Shown here piece after piece: positions 15,424 through 22,825 of a stretch of 64,000 nt of DNA; the first letter of the stretch is position 1; each line of letters opens with the position of its first letter. The DNA comes from Streptomyces dioscori (GTDB taxonomy: Bacteria; Actinomycetota; Actinomycetes; Streptomycetales; Streptomycetaceae), in the NCBI RefSeq assembly GCF_003024195.1, contig NZ_KZ679038.1, positions 62,001 to 126,000 of the forward strand, in the 5' to 3' direction. The translations under genes and the position numbers were made by a program. Under the pieces are notes generated by a model, which made no database searches, was not told the DNA's origin, and was given only the letters and a program-made list of their open reading frames with translations.

Positions 15424-16479
15424 ATGACGAGTGCAGCCCTTCGCAGCAGGGCATGGAAACTGCTGGAGACAGTCACGACGCCGCTGCTGCCGTCGGACTA
15501 CCTCGACCTGGTCAGCCCGCTGCGCGCGGGCGCCGACCTGCGTGGGCGCATCGAGGCCGTGCACCCCGAGACGGGTGACGCCGCGACCATCGTGATCAGG
15601 CCGGGACGGGGCTGGCGCGGCCACACAGCCGGTCAGTACGTGCGGATCGGGGTCGATGTCGAAGGGGTGCGCCTGTGGCGTGCCTACTCCCTCACCTCGC
15701 CGACCGACCGCCGGGACGGCCGCGTCACGATCACCGTGAAGGCGATCCCGGACGGCAAGGTCAGCAACCACCTGGTCCGCAGAGCGAAGCCGGGCACGCT
15801 GATCCAGCTCGACCAGGCGACCGGTGACTTCGTGCTGCCGCGGGCCAGGCCCGCCAAGGTGCTCTACCTGACGGCCGGCAGCGGCATCACGCCCGTGATG
15901 GGCATGCTGCGCGACACCGAGTTCGACGACGTCGTCATGGTGCACTGCGCGCCGCAGCCGCACGACGTGATCTTCCGCGGCGAGCTGCACGCGCTGGCCG
16001 CGGACAAGAAGCTGCGTCTCACCGAGGTGCACACCGACACGGACGGCATGCTCGACATCGCCCGTCTCGACGAACTCGTGCCCGACTGGGCCGAGCGCGA
16101 GACCTGGGCCTGCGGACCCGCGGGCCTGCTCGACGCCGCCGAAGCGCACTGGACCGGACACGGCGTCCAGGAGCGCCTGCACACCGAGCGCTTCCGGCCC
16201 GGCATCGTCGTCGCCGGCGACGGCGGAGAGGTCACCTTCAGTACCACCGGCAAGACCGTCGACGCGGACGGCGGCACGCCGTTGCTGGACATCGGCGAGG
16301 AGGCCGGTGTGCTCATGCCCTCCGGGTGCCGTATGGGCATCTGCTTCGGCTGCGTCACGCCGCTCAAGGCGGGTGCCGTCCGCGATCTGCGTACCGGCGA
16401 GATCACCGAGGCCGAGCCGGGCGTCCTCATCCAGACCTGCGTGTCCGCCGCGGCGGGCCCGTGCGACATCGAACGGTAG
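15424..16479 (+). CDS. Ferredoxin reductase with C-terminal 2Fe-2S domain
   Basis: A 351-residue electron-transfer protein. The FAD domain shows GQYVRIGVDVEGVRLWRAYS with the RAYSLTS flavin motif, then the NAD(P)H domain with YLTAGSGITPVMGML and the terminal CGP in WACGPAGLLDAAE. The last 80 residues form a plant-type ferredoxin domain with CRMGICFGC and a fourth Cys in LIQTCVS. This chain passes electrons from NAD(P)H to a partner oxygenase or desaturase. The next gene, 7 bp on, is a fatty-acid desaturase, matching the mycobacterial DesA3 and Rv3230c pairing. Start ATG at 15424; the upstream purine signal is weak. Confidence 0.92.
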   Translation: MTSAALRSRAWKLLETVTTPLLPSDYLDLVSPLRAGADLRGRIEAVHPETGDAATIVIRPGRGWRGHTAGQYVRIGVDVEGVRLWRAYSLTSPTDRRDGRVTITVKAIPDGKVSNHLVRRAKPGTLIQLDQATGDFVLPRARPAKVLYLTAGSGITPVMGMLRDTEFDDVVMVHCAPQPHDVIFRGELHALAADKKLRLTEVHTDTDGMLDIARLDELVPDWAERETWACGPAGLLDAAEAHWTGHGVQERLHTERFRPGIVVAGDGGEVTFSTTGKTVDADGGTPLLDIGEEAGVLMPSGCRMGICFGCVTPLKAGAVRDLRTGEITEAEPGVLIQTCVSAAAGPCDIER

Positions 16480-16486
16480 GAGCACC

Positions 16487-17605
16487 TTGACCGCCATCGA
16501 CCCCACCGCCCACCTGACCGCGGAGCAGATCGAGGAGCTCGGCCGCGAGCTGGACGCGATCCGCGACGAGGTGATCGCCGACCGCGGCGAGAAGGACGCC
16601 GCCTACATCCGCAAGGTCATCTCGGTGCAGCGCAAGCTTGAGCTGGCCAGCCGGGGTGTGCTGCTGTTCTCGTTCTTCCCGCCCGCGTGGCTGATCGGTA
16701 CCGCGGGGCTGTCCGTGGCGAAGATCATGGACAACATGGAGATCGGTCACAACGTCCTGCACGGCCAGTGGGACTGGATGCGGGACCCGAAGATCCACTC
16801 CACCACCTGGGAGTGGGATCACGTCTCGCCGTCCGAGCAGTGGAAGCACTCGCACAACGAGCTGCACCACACGTACACCAACGTGATCGGCAAGGACAAC
16901 GACCTCGGCTACGGCATCATGCGCGTCGACGAAGACCAGAGGTGGCACCCGTTCCACCTCGGCCAGCCGCTGTGGAACTTCCTCAACGCCTGCTTCTTCG
17001 AGTACGGCATCGCGGCGTACGACCTGGAGCTCGGCAAGAACCTGCACAAGCGCCGCCGCAAGAACCCGGAGTTCCGCGCGCGGGCCAGGGCCGTCGGCCG
17101 CAAGATCCGCAAGCAGGTGCTCAAGGACTACGTGATCCACCCGCTGCTGTCGGGCCCGTCGTTCCTCACCACGCTCGCCGCCACGTTCACCGCGAACCTG
17201 GTCCGCAACGTATGGACCCACTCGGTGATCATGTGCGGGCACTTCCCCGAGGGCGTGCAGGTCTTCGAGCGGCGGTCGATCAAGGGCGAGACGCGCGGCC
17301 AGTGGTACCTGCGCCAGATGCTGGGCTCGGCGAACATCAGCGGCAGCAAGGCCATGCACTTCATGACCGGCAACCTCTCGCACCAGATCGAGCACCACCT
17401 GTTCCCGGACCTGCCGAGCAACCGGTACGCCGAGGTCGCGGTGAAGGTGCGCGCACTGTTCGAGAAGTACGAGCTTGAGTACGTCACCGGGCCGCTGCCC
17501 AAGCAGGTGTTCTCCGCGTGGCACAAGGTCTTCCGGCTCTCGCTGCCGAACAAGAAGCCGAAGGTCAAGACGCCCGACCGTGAGCAGGAGCTCGTCGCGG
17601 CCTGA
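16487..17605 (+). CDS. Fatty-acid/acyl-CoA desaturase
   Basis: A 372-residue membrane-bound di-iron desaturase. Three histidine clusters are visible: GHNVLHGQW near residue 85, HSHNELHHTY near residue 123, and HQIEHHLFP near residue 302; hydrophobic segments lie near 50-75 and 215-245. It introduces a double bond into a fatty-acyl chain using O2 and electrons from the ferredoxin reductase encoded immediately upstream. The start is a TTG at 16487, supported by TAGGAG just upstream and by the loss of similarity before it. Co-transcription with the reductase is near certain (7-bp gap). Divergent PucR-type regulator probably controls both. Confidence 0.93.
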   Translation: MTAIDPTAHLTAEQIEELGRELDAIRDEVIADRGEKDAAYIRKVISVQRKLELASRGVLLFSFFPPAWLIGTAGLSVAKIMDNMEIGHNVLHGQWDWMRDPKIHSTTWEWDHVSPSEQWKHSHNELHHTYTNVIGKDNDLGYGIMRVDEDQRWHPFHLGQPLWNFLNACFFEYGIAAYDLELGKNLHKRRRKNPEFRARARAVGRKIRKQVLKDYVIHPLLSGPSFLTTLAATFTANLVRNVWTHSVIMCGHFPEGVQVFERRSIKGETRGQWYLRQMLGSANISGSKAMHFMTGNLSHQIEHHLFPDLPSNRYAEVAVKVRALFEKYELEYVTGPLPKQVFSAWHKVFRLSLPNKKPKVKTPDREQELVAA

Positions 17606-17926
17606 GTCCCGGCACGGGTTCGGATCTCGGCCGTACTCGCCCCCGTTGTACGGCCGCTCTCAGACGGTGCTGATCGGCGCCGGGTTCTCGGGGTGTTGCC
17701 GGCTGCCGCCGCGTTCCTCCTTCGAAAGGTGGTCGGATTGCGGCTGCGGCTGCGGCTGCGGCGCATGATCTGACGGCCGCCCGGAACCATGCGGGTGTTC
17801 CGGATGTTGCACGAGTCGGCGTTCGAGGCCGGCCTGTTTCTGATCCTGGACGGCCTGGTGCACGGCGCCGCAATGCGAGCCGCTCCCCCGCGCACAGTTA
17901 CGTGACTCCGACGCGAAAAGACGCTG
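17606..17926. other. Intergenic region of about 320 bp
   Basis: No supported gene lies between the desaturase and the TetR gene. A short CGGCTG microsatellite (four to five units, near 17741-17760) is present. Short minus-strand frames here are Arg-rich shadows. Confidence 0.5.
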
Positions 17927-18505
17927 TCAGACCACGGCGAGCCGGTCGACCAGCAGCTCCATCCTCCGCTCGGCTTCCGCCGCAGGCAGCCGTCCCACCC
18001 GGGTCAGCGTCGCCAGCCCGTGCAAGGCCGCCCAGAACACCTCGGTGAACAGTCCCGGAGGGACGTCGTCCCCGGCGACCTCGCCCAGGCTCTCCAGCAA
18101 CGCGCCAAAAGCGTCCTTGAGAGGTTCGGGGGTGTCCTCGCGCGCGAACGCCAGGCCGCCGTCGAGCTGGAACAGGGCGTCGTAGACCGCCGGGTTGCGT
18201 GCGGCGAAGTCGAGGTAGGCGCGGGCCAGGGCGGTGACCCGCTCGCGCGGGCCGTCCGCGGCGGCTGCCGCGGCCCGCACCGCGGCAGCCAGCTCGGTGG
18301 CGCCTTCGAGGGATACGGCGCCGATGATCTCGCGCTTGCCGCGGAAGTGGCTGTAGAGGACGGGCTGGCTGTATTCGATGCGCTCGGCGAGCCGACGCGT
18401 GGTGACGGCGTCCCAGCCCTGCTGCTCGGCGAGTTCGCGGGCTGTCGCCACGATGAGGCGCTCGCGGGCCGCCCGTTCGCGCTCCTTGCGTTCCTGTACC
18501 GACAT
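17927..18505 (-). CDS. TetR-family transcriptional regulator
   Basis: A 192-residue regulator with the N-terminal helix-turn-helix near residues 15-60 (LIVATARELAEQQGWDAVTTRRLAERIEYSQPVLYSHF, key YSQPVLYSHFRGK) and a helical ligand domain of the TetR_C_33-like type. It is divergent from a DUF1772 membrane-protein gene with 91 bp between, and that gap carries CTAG-based palindromes. It most likely represses itself and the DUF1772 gene. Confidence 0.9.
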   Translation of the reverse strand: MSVQERKERERAARERLIVATARELAEQQGWDAVTTRRLAERIEYSQPVLYSHFRGKREIIGAVSLEGATELAAAVRAAAAAADGPRERVTALARAYLDFAARNPAVYDALFQLDGGLAFAREDTPEPLKDAFGALLESLGEVAGDDVPPGLFTEVFWAALHGLATLTRVGRLPAAEAERRMELLVDRLAVV

Positions 18506-18514
18506 GACTCGATT

Positions 18515-18527
18515 CTAGCACTGCTAG
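18515..18527. promoter_or_regulatory. CTAGCA-N-TGCTAG palindrome, TetR operator candidate
   Basis: Perfect 6-bp arms CTAGCA/TGCTAG around one base, 10 bp upstream of the TetR start codon. CTAG is rare in such high-GC DNA, which makes the clustering of CTAG sites here notable. Confidence 0.7.
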
Positions 18528-18563
18528 ACAATCAAGCGGCAGCAGGTCTAGCGTTGCTTTGAC

Positions 18564-18580
18564 ATCTAGCAGCACTAGAT
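18564..18580. promoter_or_regulatory. ATCTAG-N5-CTAGAT palindrome, second TetR operator candidate
   Basis: Six-base arms ATCTAG/CTAGAT around CAGCA, 17 bp before the DUF1772 start codon, with another TCTAGC half-site at 18548. It resembles the first site in inverted half-site content (CTAGCA/TGCTAG). Confidence 0.65.
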
Positions 18581-18596
18581 TCCTGGAGGGGCAGTC

Positions 18597-19043
18597 ATGC
18601 TCAACGCACTTGAGGTCTTCACCACCGTGGTCGTCGGCCTGATGGTGGGGGTGGAGTTCTCCGTCGCCTTCGTCATGAACCCGATCCTCGACGCCCTCCC
18701 GGAGGACAGCCGTCAACTCGGCCACGCTCACGGAGGCCGGATGCTCGGCGCCCTGATGCCGTTCTGGTACGTCGGCTCGCTCGTACTGAGCGCGCTCTGG
18801 GCCATCACCGGATGGCACGAGCACGGCGCCGGCCTCGTCGTCATCGCGGCCGTGCTGCTGATCCTGAGCGTGGTCATGTCGCTCCTGCTGCTCGTCCCGA
18901 TCAACAACCGGAACAGGACGTGGACCCCCGAAAACCGGCCCGACGACTGGCAGGAGCAGCTGAACCGCTGGCTTCGCTTCCACTACATCCGTGTCGCCGT
19001 CATCATCGCCGCCTTCACCCTGCTCGTCGCCGCACTCGCCTGA
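18597..19043 (+). CDS. DUF1772 (anthrone-oxygenase-like) integral membrane protein
   Basis: A 148-residue protein with four membrane segments (near 5-27, 48-70, 75-98 and 128-147) and the DUF1772 signature: N-terminal FSVAFVMNP, PINNRNRTW near 100, and RWLRFHYIRV near 125. The family includes anthrone oxygenase-like proteins, but most bacterial members are uncharacterised. GGAGGGGC precedes the ATG. It is divergent from the TetR gene and is the probable regulated target. Confidence 0.88.
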   Translation: MLNALEVFTTVVVGLMVGVEFSVAFVMNPILDALPEDSRQLGHAHGGRMLGALMPFWYVGSLVLSALWAITGWHEHGAGLVVIAAVLLILSVVMSLLLLVPINNRNRTWTPENRPDDWQEQLNRWLRFHYIRVAVIIAAFTLLVAALA

Positions 19044-19272
19044 TCGCGGGGACGGACACCACCCCGACGGGATTTCATCCCCACTCCCCGAACGGCGACA
19101 GGCCGCCCGGGGTCCCGACATCAGGGACGGAACTGTCACCGAGAGCCCGGGACTGCGATGCGATGCGATGAACGGCGTCGCACACGACTCCGCCCGCCGG
19201 CCCGCATGGTCAGGTGGAAGGCGTCGGCCCGGACCGGACCAGGTCACTCGTGCGGCATCCGCGGGCGGCCGC

Positions 19273-20208
19273 TCAGGCGGGCAGCAGGCCGACCCCGCCC
19301 GTCGCGGCGACCCGTCCCGCCGTGAGCACCGCGAAGCGGGGGCCGAGTGACGAGGAAGTCAGCTCGACGACCGCTCCGGTGAGCGGCACGGCTCCGTACA
19401 GGTCGACGCTGAGTCCTCTGATCGCGGCGGCCGGACGGCCGCAGCACAGCAGCGTCGCCTGCCGCCCGGCCTCCAGGACCGCCAGGGCGGGAAGACAGGA
19501 CGGCCGGCCGGCGAGAAATACGGGATGGCCGAGGTCGCGTGGTGCGATCGCCATGCGTCCCTGCGGACCCCGGGCCAGCAGGACGTCCGGCTCGGCGGCC
19601 GCCCCGACCGCCGCCGCCGAGGGGTACAACATGCCGGGCAGGGATGCGGTGCCCGGCGCCTCGGGTGCATGCAGCGCAGGCCGGGCGAGGCGCATCGCGC
19701 ATGAGGCGAACCGCTCACCGGCGTGCAGGAAGTCGGCCGTGAGCCGATGGGCCACGCAGCGGCCGTCCTCGACCTCGACATCGCGGAGAGCGATCCGCAG
19801 CAGTACGTCGGTGGCGTCGCCGCTCTCCAGCGGCGGTCCGGCGTCGGACAGGCCCAGCCGGACCGACACGGGCTCCAGGTTCCCGGCGGGCCGCGGCAGG
19901 TGAGCGGCCAGGGCCACGGCGACCTGCCGGACGGACTCGACCATGATCAGGGGATGGTGGCTCACGGGCAGGTGGCGTTCGTTGAGCGGGTGGAACCGGG
20001 GCCACTGGCAGTGGGCCTCGAAGGCGCGGCTGCCGACCCGTCGCAGGGACACCACGAGCATCGCCGCCATGGTTGCCAGCCCGATGCTCCGCCAGGTGGG
20101 GTTGTCCTCGACGGTCTCACGGTCCGCGGACGGCCGGACGGGGTCCGCACGGCGGCCACCCATTGGGACGTCGGCCGCCGCGGTCCCGCATGTGGTCGCG
20201 CCGTACAT
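19273..20208 (-). CDS. AfsA-family hotdog-domain protein (A-factor/gamma-butyrolactone synthase-like)
   Basis: A 311-residue protein with two AfsA-type hotdog repeats. The first contains FHPLNERHLPVSHHPLIMV (near residue 75) followed by ESVRQVAVALA; the second has LARPALHAP and SLGPRFAVL near the C-terminus. AfsA/ScbA proteins condense a beta-ketoacyl group with dihydroxyacetone phosphate to start gamma-butyrolactone signal synthesis. The ATG at 20208 is chosen because GAGGAGG sits 5 nt upstream. No receptor (TetR/ArpA type), reductase or phosphatase gene is adjacent, so this could be an orphan or a divergent member. A WhiB-like gene lies upstream on the same strand. Confidence 0.85.
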   Translation of the reverse strand: MYGATTCGTAAADVPMGGRRADPVRPSADRETVEDNPTWRSIGLATMAAMLVVSLRRVGSRAFEAHCQWPRFHPLNERHLPVSHHPLIMVESVRQVAVALAAHLPRPAGNLEPVSVRLGLSDAGPPLESGDATDVLLRIALRDVEVEDGRCVAHRLTADFLHAGERFASCAMRLARPALHAPEAPGTASLPGMLYPSAAAVGAAAEPDVLLARGPQGRMAIAPRDLGHPVFLAGRPSCLPALAVLEAGRQATLLCCGRPAAAIRGLSVDLYGAVPLTGAVVELTSSSLGPRFAVLTAGRVAATGGVGLLPA

Positions 20209-20402
20209 GTGCGCCTCCTCGGCACGGGGGCCCGGCCGCGGCGTCGGACCCGGGATCCGAGACACCGTTCACCAACCCTTCGCCCGTCTCATGGCCGACG
20301 GATGCGGTGGGCCTCGCGAAGGACTCGGATGGCGGCGCGTGGCGCGGCCGACGCCGGTCACCAGGCACGTCGGCAGCACCACACGGCGCGCGTCGTGGCG
20401 GC

Positions 20403-20834
20403 TCACCCCGCGGCGGCAGGCGTCGCCGGCCCGCCGGAGCGTTTCTCCCCGTCCTTGACCGCCTCACCACCCCTGCCCACGCCCCCGTCCCCGTCCCCGC
20501 ACTCTCCCGGGCCCGGGTCCGGGTCGGTGCCCGGCGCCGTCCGGTACCGCCGGTGCGCCGGCAGTGCCCCGGATTCCACGGTGGCGCGGTGGACGGCTCG
20601 TCGTTGGGTGGCCGTGGTGGCTCCCCAGATACCCGCGTCCTCGCCGTGGCCGATGGCCCAGGAGCGACAGGCGAGGAGGACGGGGCAGCGGCGGCACACC
20701 GTCAGAGCCGCTCGCGCCTCCGGTCCGGGGGCGAGCGTGTCGGCGAGCGGGAAGAAGATCTCGGGATCCTCACCGACGCATGCGGCTCGGCGGCACCATT
20801 CGCTCGTCACCGCGCGTGAGTGGTCGATGGCCAT
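20403..20834 (-). CDS. WhiB-like iron-sulfur transcriptional regulator
   Basis: A 143-residue Wbl protein. Its four cluster ligands are spaced as expected: Cys in RRAACVG (about residue 19), CRRC (about 47 and 50), and LLAC (about 56), followed by GIWGATT in place of the usual G-V/I-W-G-G turn. A long Pro/Gly/Asp-rich tail of about 65 residues follows the basic QRRAVHRA region and has no known function. Wbl proteins hold a 4Fe-4S cluster and work with the principal sigma factor. Start MAIDHS at 20834 is chosen because the preceding residues do not resemble Wbl proteins. Confidence 0.9.
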   Translation of the reverse strand: MAIDHSRAVTSEWCRRAACVGEDPEIFFPLADTLAPGPEARAALTVCRRCPVLLACRSWAIGHGEDAGIWGATTATQRRAVHRATVESGALPAHRRYRTAPGTDPDPGPGECGDGDGGVGRGGEAVKDGEKRSGGPATPAAAG

Positions 20835-21300
20835 CGCATACCCCTGCCGATCCGTTCGGGCGCATCCGCCCAGCACCGAATAGCGGCGTCGCAAGTGCGC
20901 CGCGTACCCGGCAGAGGTTCCTCGCAGCGTAAGCACCCGGAACGGACTTGTCATCCGCTCGGCTCACCGTCCGGGCGCCGTCGGAGGCTGAGCGGTTCAC
21001 GGTGGTCTCCCGTGTGAGGGAGACCGGCGTGGGGGCACGCGTCAGGCATGGAACTCGTCAACGTGTTCCGCGACACTCCCCCGCCCCGCGCCCGGCGCGG
21101 TCAGCGTTACGGCGCCGGGGCCGGCTGACGGGCAAGCTGCCGCGCCGGGCGGTGGCCCGGCCACGGGAGCGTCGGGTTCCGGGCACCCGCCGGGCGTCAT
21201 GCGGTCGTTGCGCGAAACCCACAGCACCTTCACACAGGAGCCGCGGTGAAGCATGCGGAGGTGGAGACCCGTCGCGGTGTCGTCTGATGGAAGGGTTTGT
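20835..21300. other. Intergenic region of about 470 bp
   Basis: I see no credible gene. Longer frames here are Arg/Pro-rich shadows. A GC-rich inverted segment around 21080-21125 could fold, but no T run or clear terminator follows. Promoters for the WhiB gene (minus) and the small protein at 21301 (plus) should be here. Confidence 0.5.
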
Positions 21301-21507
21301 GTGGTGATCGCCGTAGCTGTTCTGCTGCTGCCGGGCCTGGCCGTGCTGCTGTACGCGATGGACCGCCTGGAGGACGGCATGCGGCGCGCGGCGTCCGCGG
21401 GACGTCACGCCCGCGGCAGACACCTTCGACTGGTCCACAGCAGCATCGGCCGGCGCGGCTCCCATGAAGGCGCCCGCATGCAGAGCTCGGGCCGCGACGT
21501 CGCATGA
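21301..21507 (+). CDS. Small single-span membrane protein
   Basis: A 68-residue protein starting at GTG 21301 with GGAAGGG upstream. One hydrophobic span (VIAVAVLLLPGLAVLLYAM) is followed by a DRLED turn and a basic tail with RHARGRHLRLVH. Small proteins with the same plan (one span, D-R-x-E-D, then RHAR..RHLRLI) recur in Streptomyces genomes; no function is known to me. Confidence 0.6.
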   Translation: MVIAVAVLLLPGLAVLLYAMDRLEDGMRRAASAGRHARGRHLRLVHSSIGRRGSHEGARMQSSGRDVA

Positions 21508-21750
21508 CGCCCTGCTCCGTCTCGGTCACCGAGGAGTACTCGATCAGGGACACTCCGAGGACTCCGTCACTGATCTCTGGCGCTTCCAACATTTCCGAAG
21601 CCGAAGCGGCCGCATTCTTTCAACAGATATGACTCAGCTGCATTTTCGCTCAACTATGCATATGCGGCCCTTGTTCGCGGTCTCGCTCCTAGCGTGGCTG
21701 GCACAACGGGACGGGAACAGCCCGGCCCTGCCCACGAACGGAGACAGGCC

Positions 21751-22125
21751 ATGGCCGATGTGGATGTATCGCTGAAAGAGCTGATGACCGGCGTGGAGGG
21801 AGCCCTGGGAGCCGCTGTCGTGGACTACACCAGTGGCCTGGCCCTCGGTGTGCTCGGCGGCGGCAAGGACCTGGACTTAGAAGTGGCCGCCGCCGGTAAC
21901 ACCGATGTCGTCCGCGCGCAGATGCGGACCCTGGAGCATCTCGGCCTGGCCAGCCAGATCGAGGACATCCTGATCACCCTCGACCGGCACTACCACGTCA
22001 TCCGGCTGGTGAACGGCCGAAGCGGCAACGGCCTGTTCCTGTACCTGGTGATGGACAAAGCGAGGTCGAACCTGGCGATGGCGCGTCACCAGCTCAAACG
22101 AGTGGAGGAAAACCTCGCCGTCTGA
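21751..22125 (+). CDS. Roadblock/LC7-like small protein
   Basis: A 124-residue protein. Its pattern (LKELMTGVEGALGAAVVDYTSGLALGVLG, then LDLEVAAAGNTDVVRAQMRT, ILITLDRHYHVIRLV and GLFLYLVMD with a final long helix) fits the roadblock/MglB-like fold found in actinobacterial conservons and in free-standing regulators. GGAG lies 8 nt before the ATG. It may bind or modulate a small GTPase, but no GTPase gene is near. Preceded by about 240 bp without a gene. Confidence 0.6.
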   Translation: MADVDVSLKELMTGVEGALGAAVVDYTSGLALGVLGGGKDLDLEVAAAGNTDVVRAQMRTLEHLGLASQIEDILITLDRHYHVIRLVNGRSGNGLFLYLVMDKARSNLAMARHQLKRVEENLAV

Positions 22126-22290
22126 CCCTCTTTTCGCATGCCCACGATGTGAAGAGTTCTGCAACTCTCGACATCCATACATGTCCATTCCGTGGGTTCC
22201 GGCGGGACGAGGTGCGACAGACTGTTCTCACACGATGGGAGCACCGAGTCCCGTTCGGCCCCATCGCCCACGCGTAGGGAGCGAACGGCT

Positions 22291-22656
22291 GTGCAAGTGC
22301 CCCTCTACCAGGCCAAAGCCGAGTTCTTCCGTATGCTGGGACACCCCGTACGCATCAGAGTTCTCGAACTGCTGCAGCACGGCCCGGTCGCGGTGCGGGA
22401 CCTGCTCGCCGACATCGAGATCGAACCGTCGAGCCTGTCCCAGCAACTGGGCGTACTGCGCCGGGCGGGCATCATCGTCTCCACCCGCCAGGGCTCCACG
22501 GTCATCTACGCCCTCGCCGGAGGCGACATCGCCGACCTGCTGAAGGCCGCACGCCGCATCCTCACCGAACTCCTCGCCGGGCAGTACGCGATCCTGACCG
22601 AGGTGCACGAAACCGAACCCTCTGCCGCCCCCCTGCCGGCAGGCAGAAAGACCTGA
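22291..22656 (+). CDS. ArsR-family winged-helix regulator
   Basis: A 121-residue ArsR/SmtB-type repressor: FFRMLGHPVRIRVLELL (residues 12-28), then DLLADIEIEPSSLSQQLGVLRRAGI as the recognition region, and a wing with TRQGSTVIYAL. No CxC metal site of the classical ArsR type is present in the recognition helix, so a non-metal ligand or redox signal is possible. GTG start at 22291, GGGAGCG upstream. No obvious target gene is linked. Confidence 0.85.
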   Translation: MQVPLYQAKAEFFRMLGHPVRIRVLELLQHGPVAVRDLLADIEIEPSSLSQQLGVLRRAGIIVSTRQGSTVIYALAGGDIADLLKAARRILTELLAGQYAILTEVHETEPSAAPLPAGRKT

Positions 22657-22825
22657 CGGCGCCCGGCCGCCTCGCCGTCCGTCGAGGCGCACCCCGCCCT
22701 TTTCGTCTCGCCCCGGAGCAGGGCCGCAGGCCGCGATCGCCACGCCCGGCCGGTTGTCAGTGGCACCCGGCACAATGCGATCAAGCACGACACACCTGCG
22801 GCGCCCGGCTCACGAAAAGGTCATC

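Noticed and set aside
17741..17760. CGGCTG microsatellite as a CRISPR-like array
   Set aside because: Unit is six bases with no spacers; simple low-complexity repeat.
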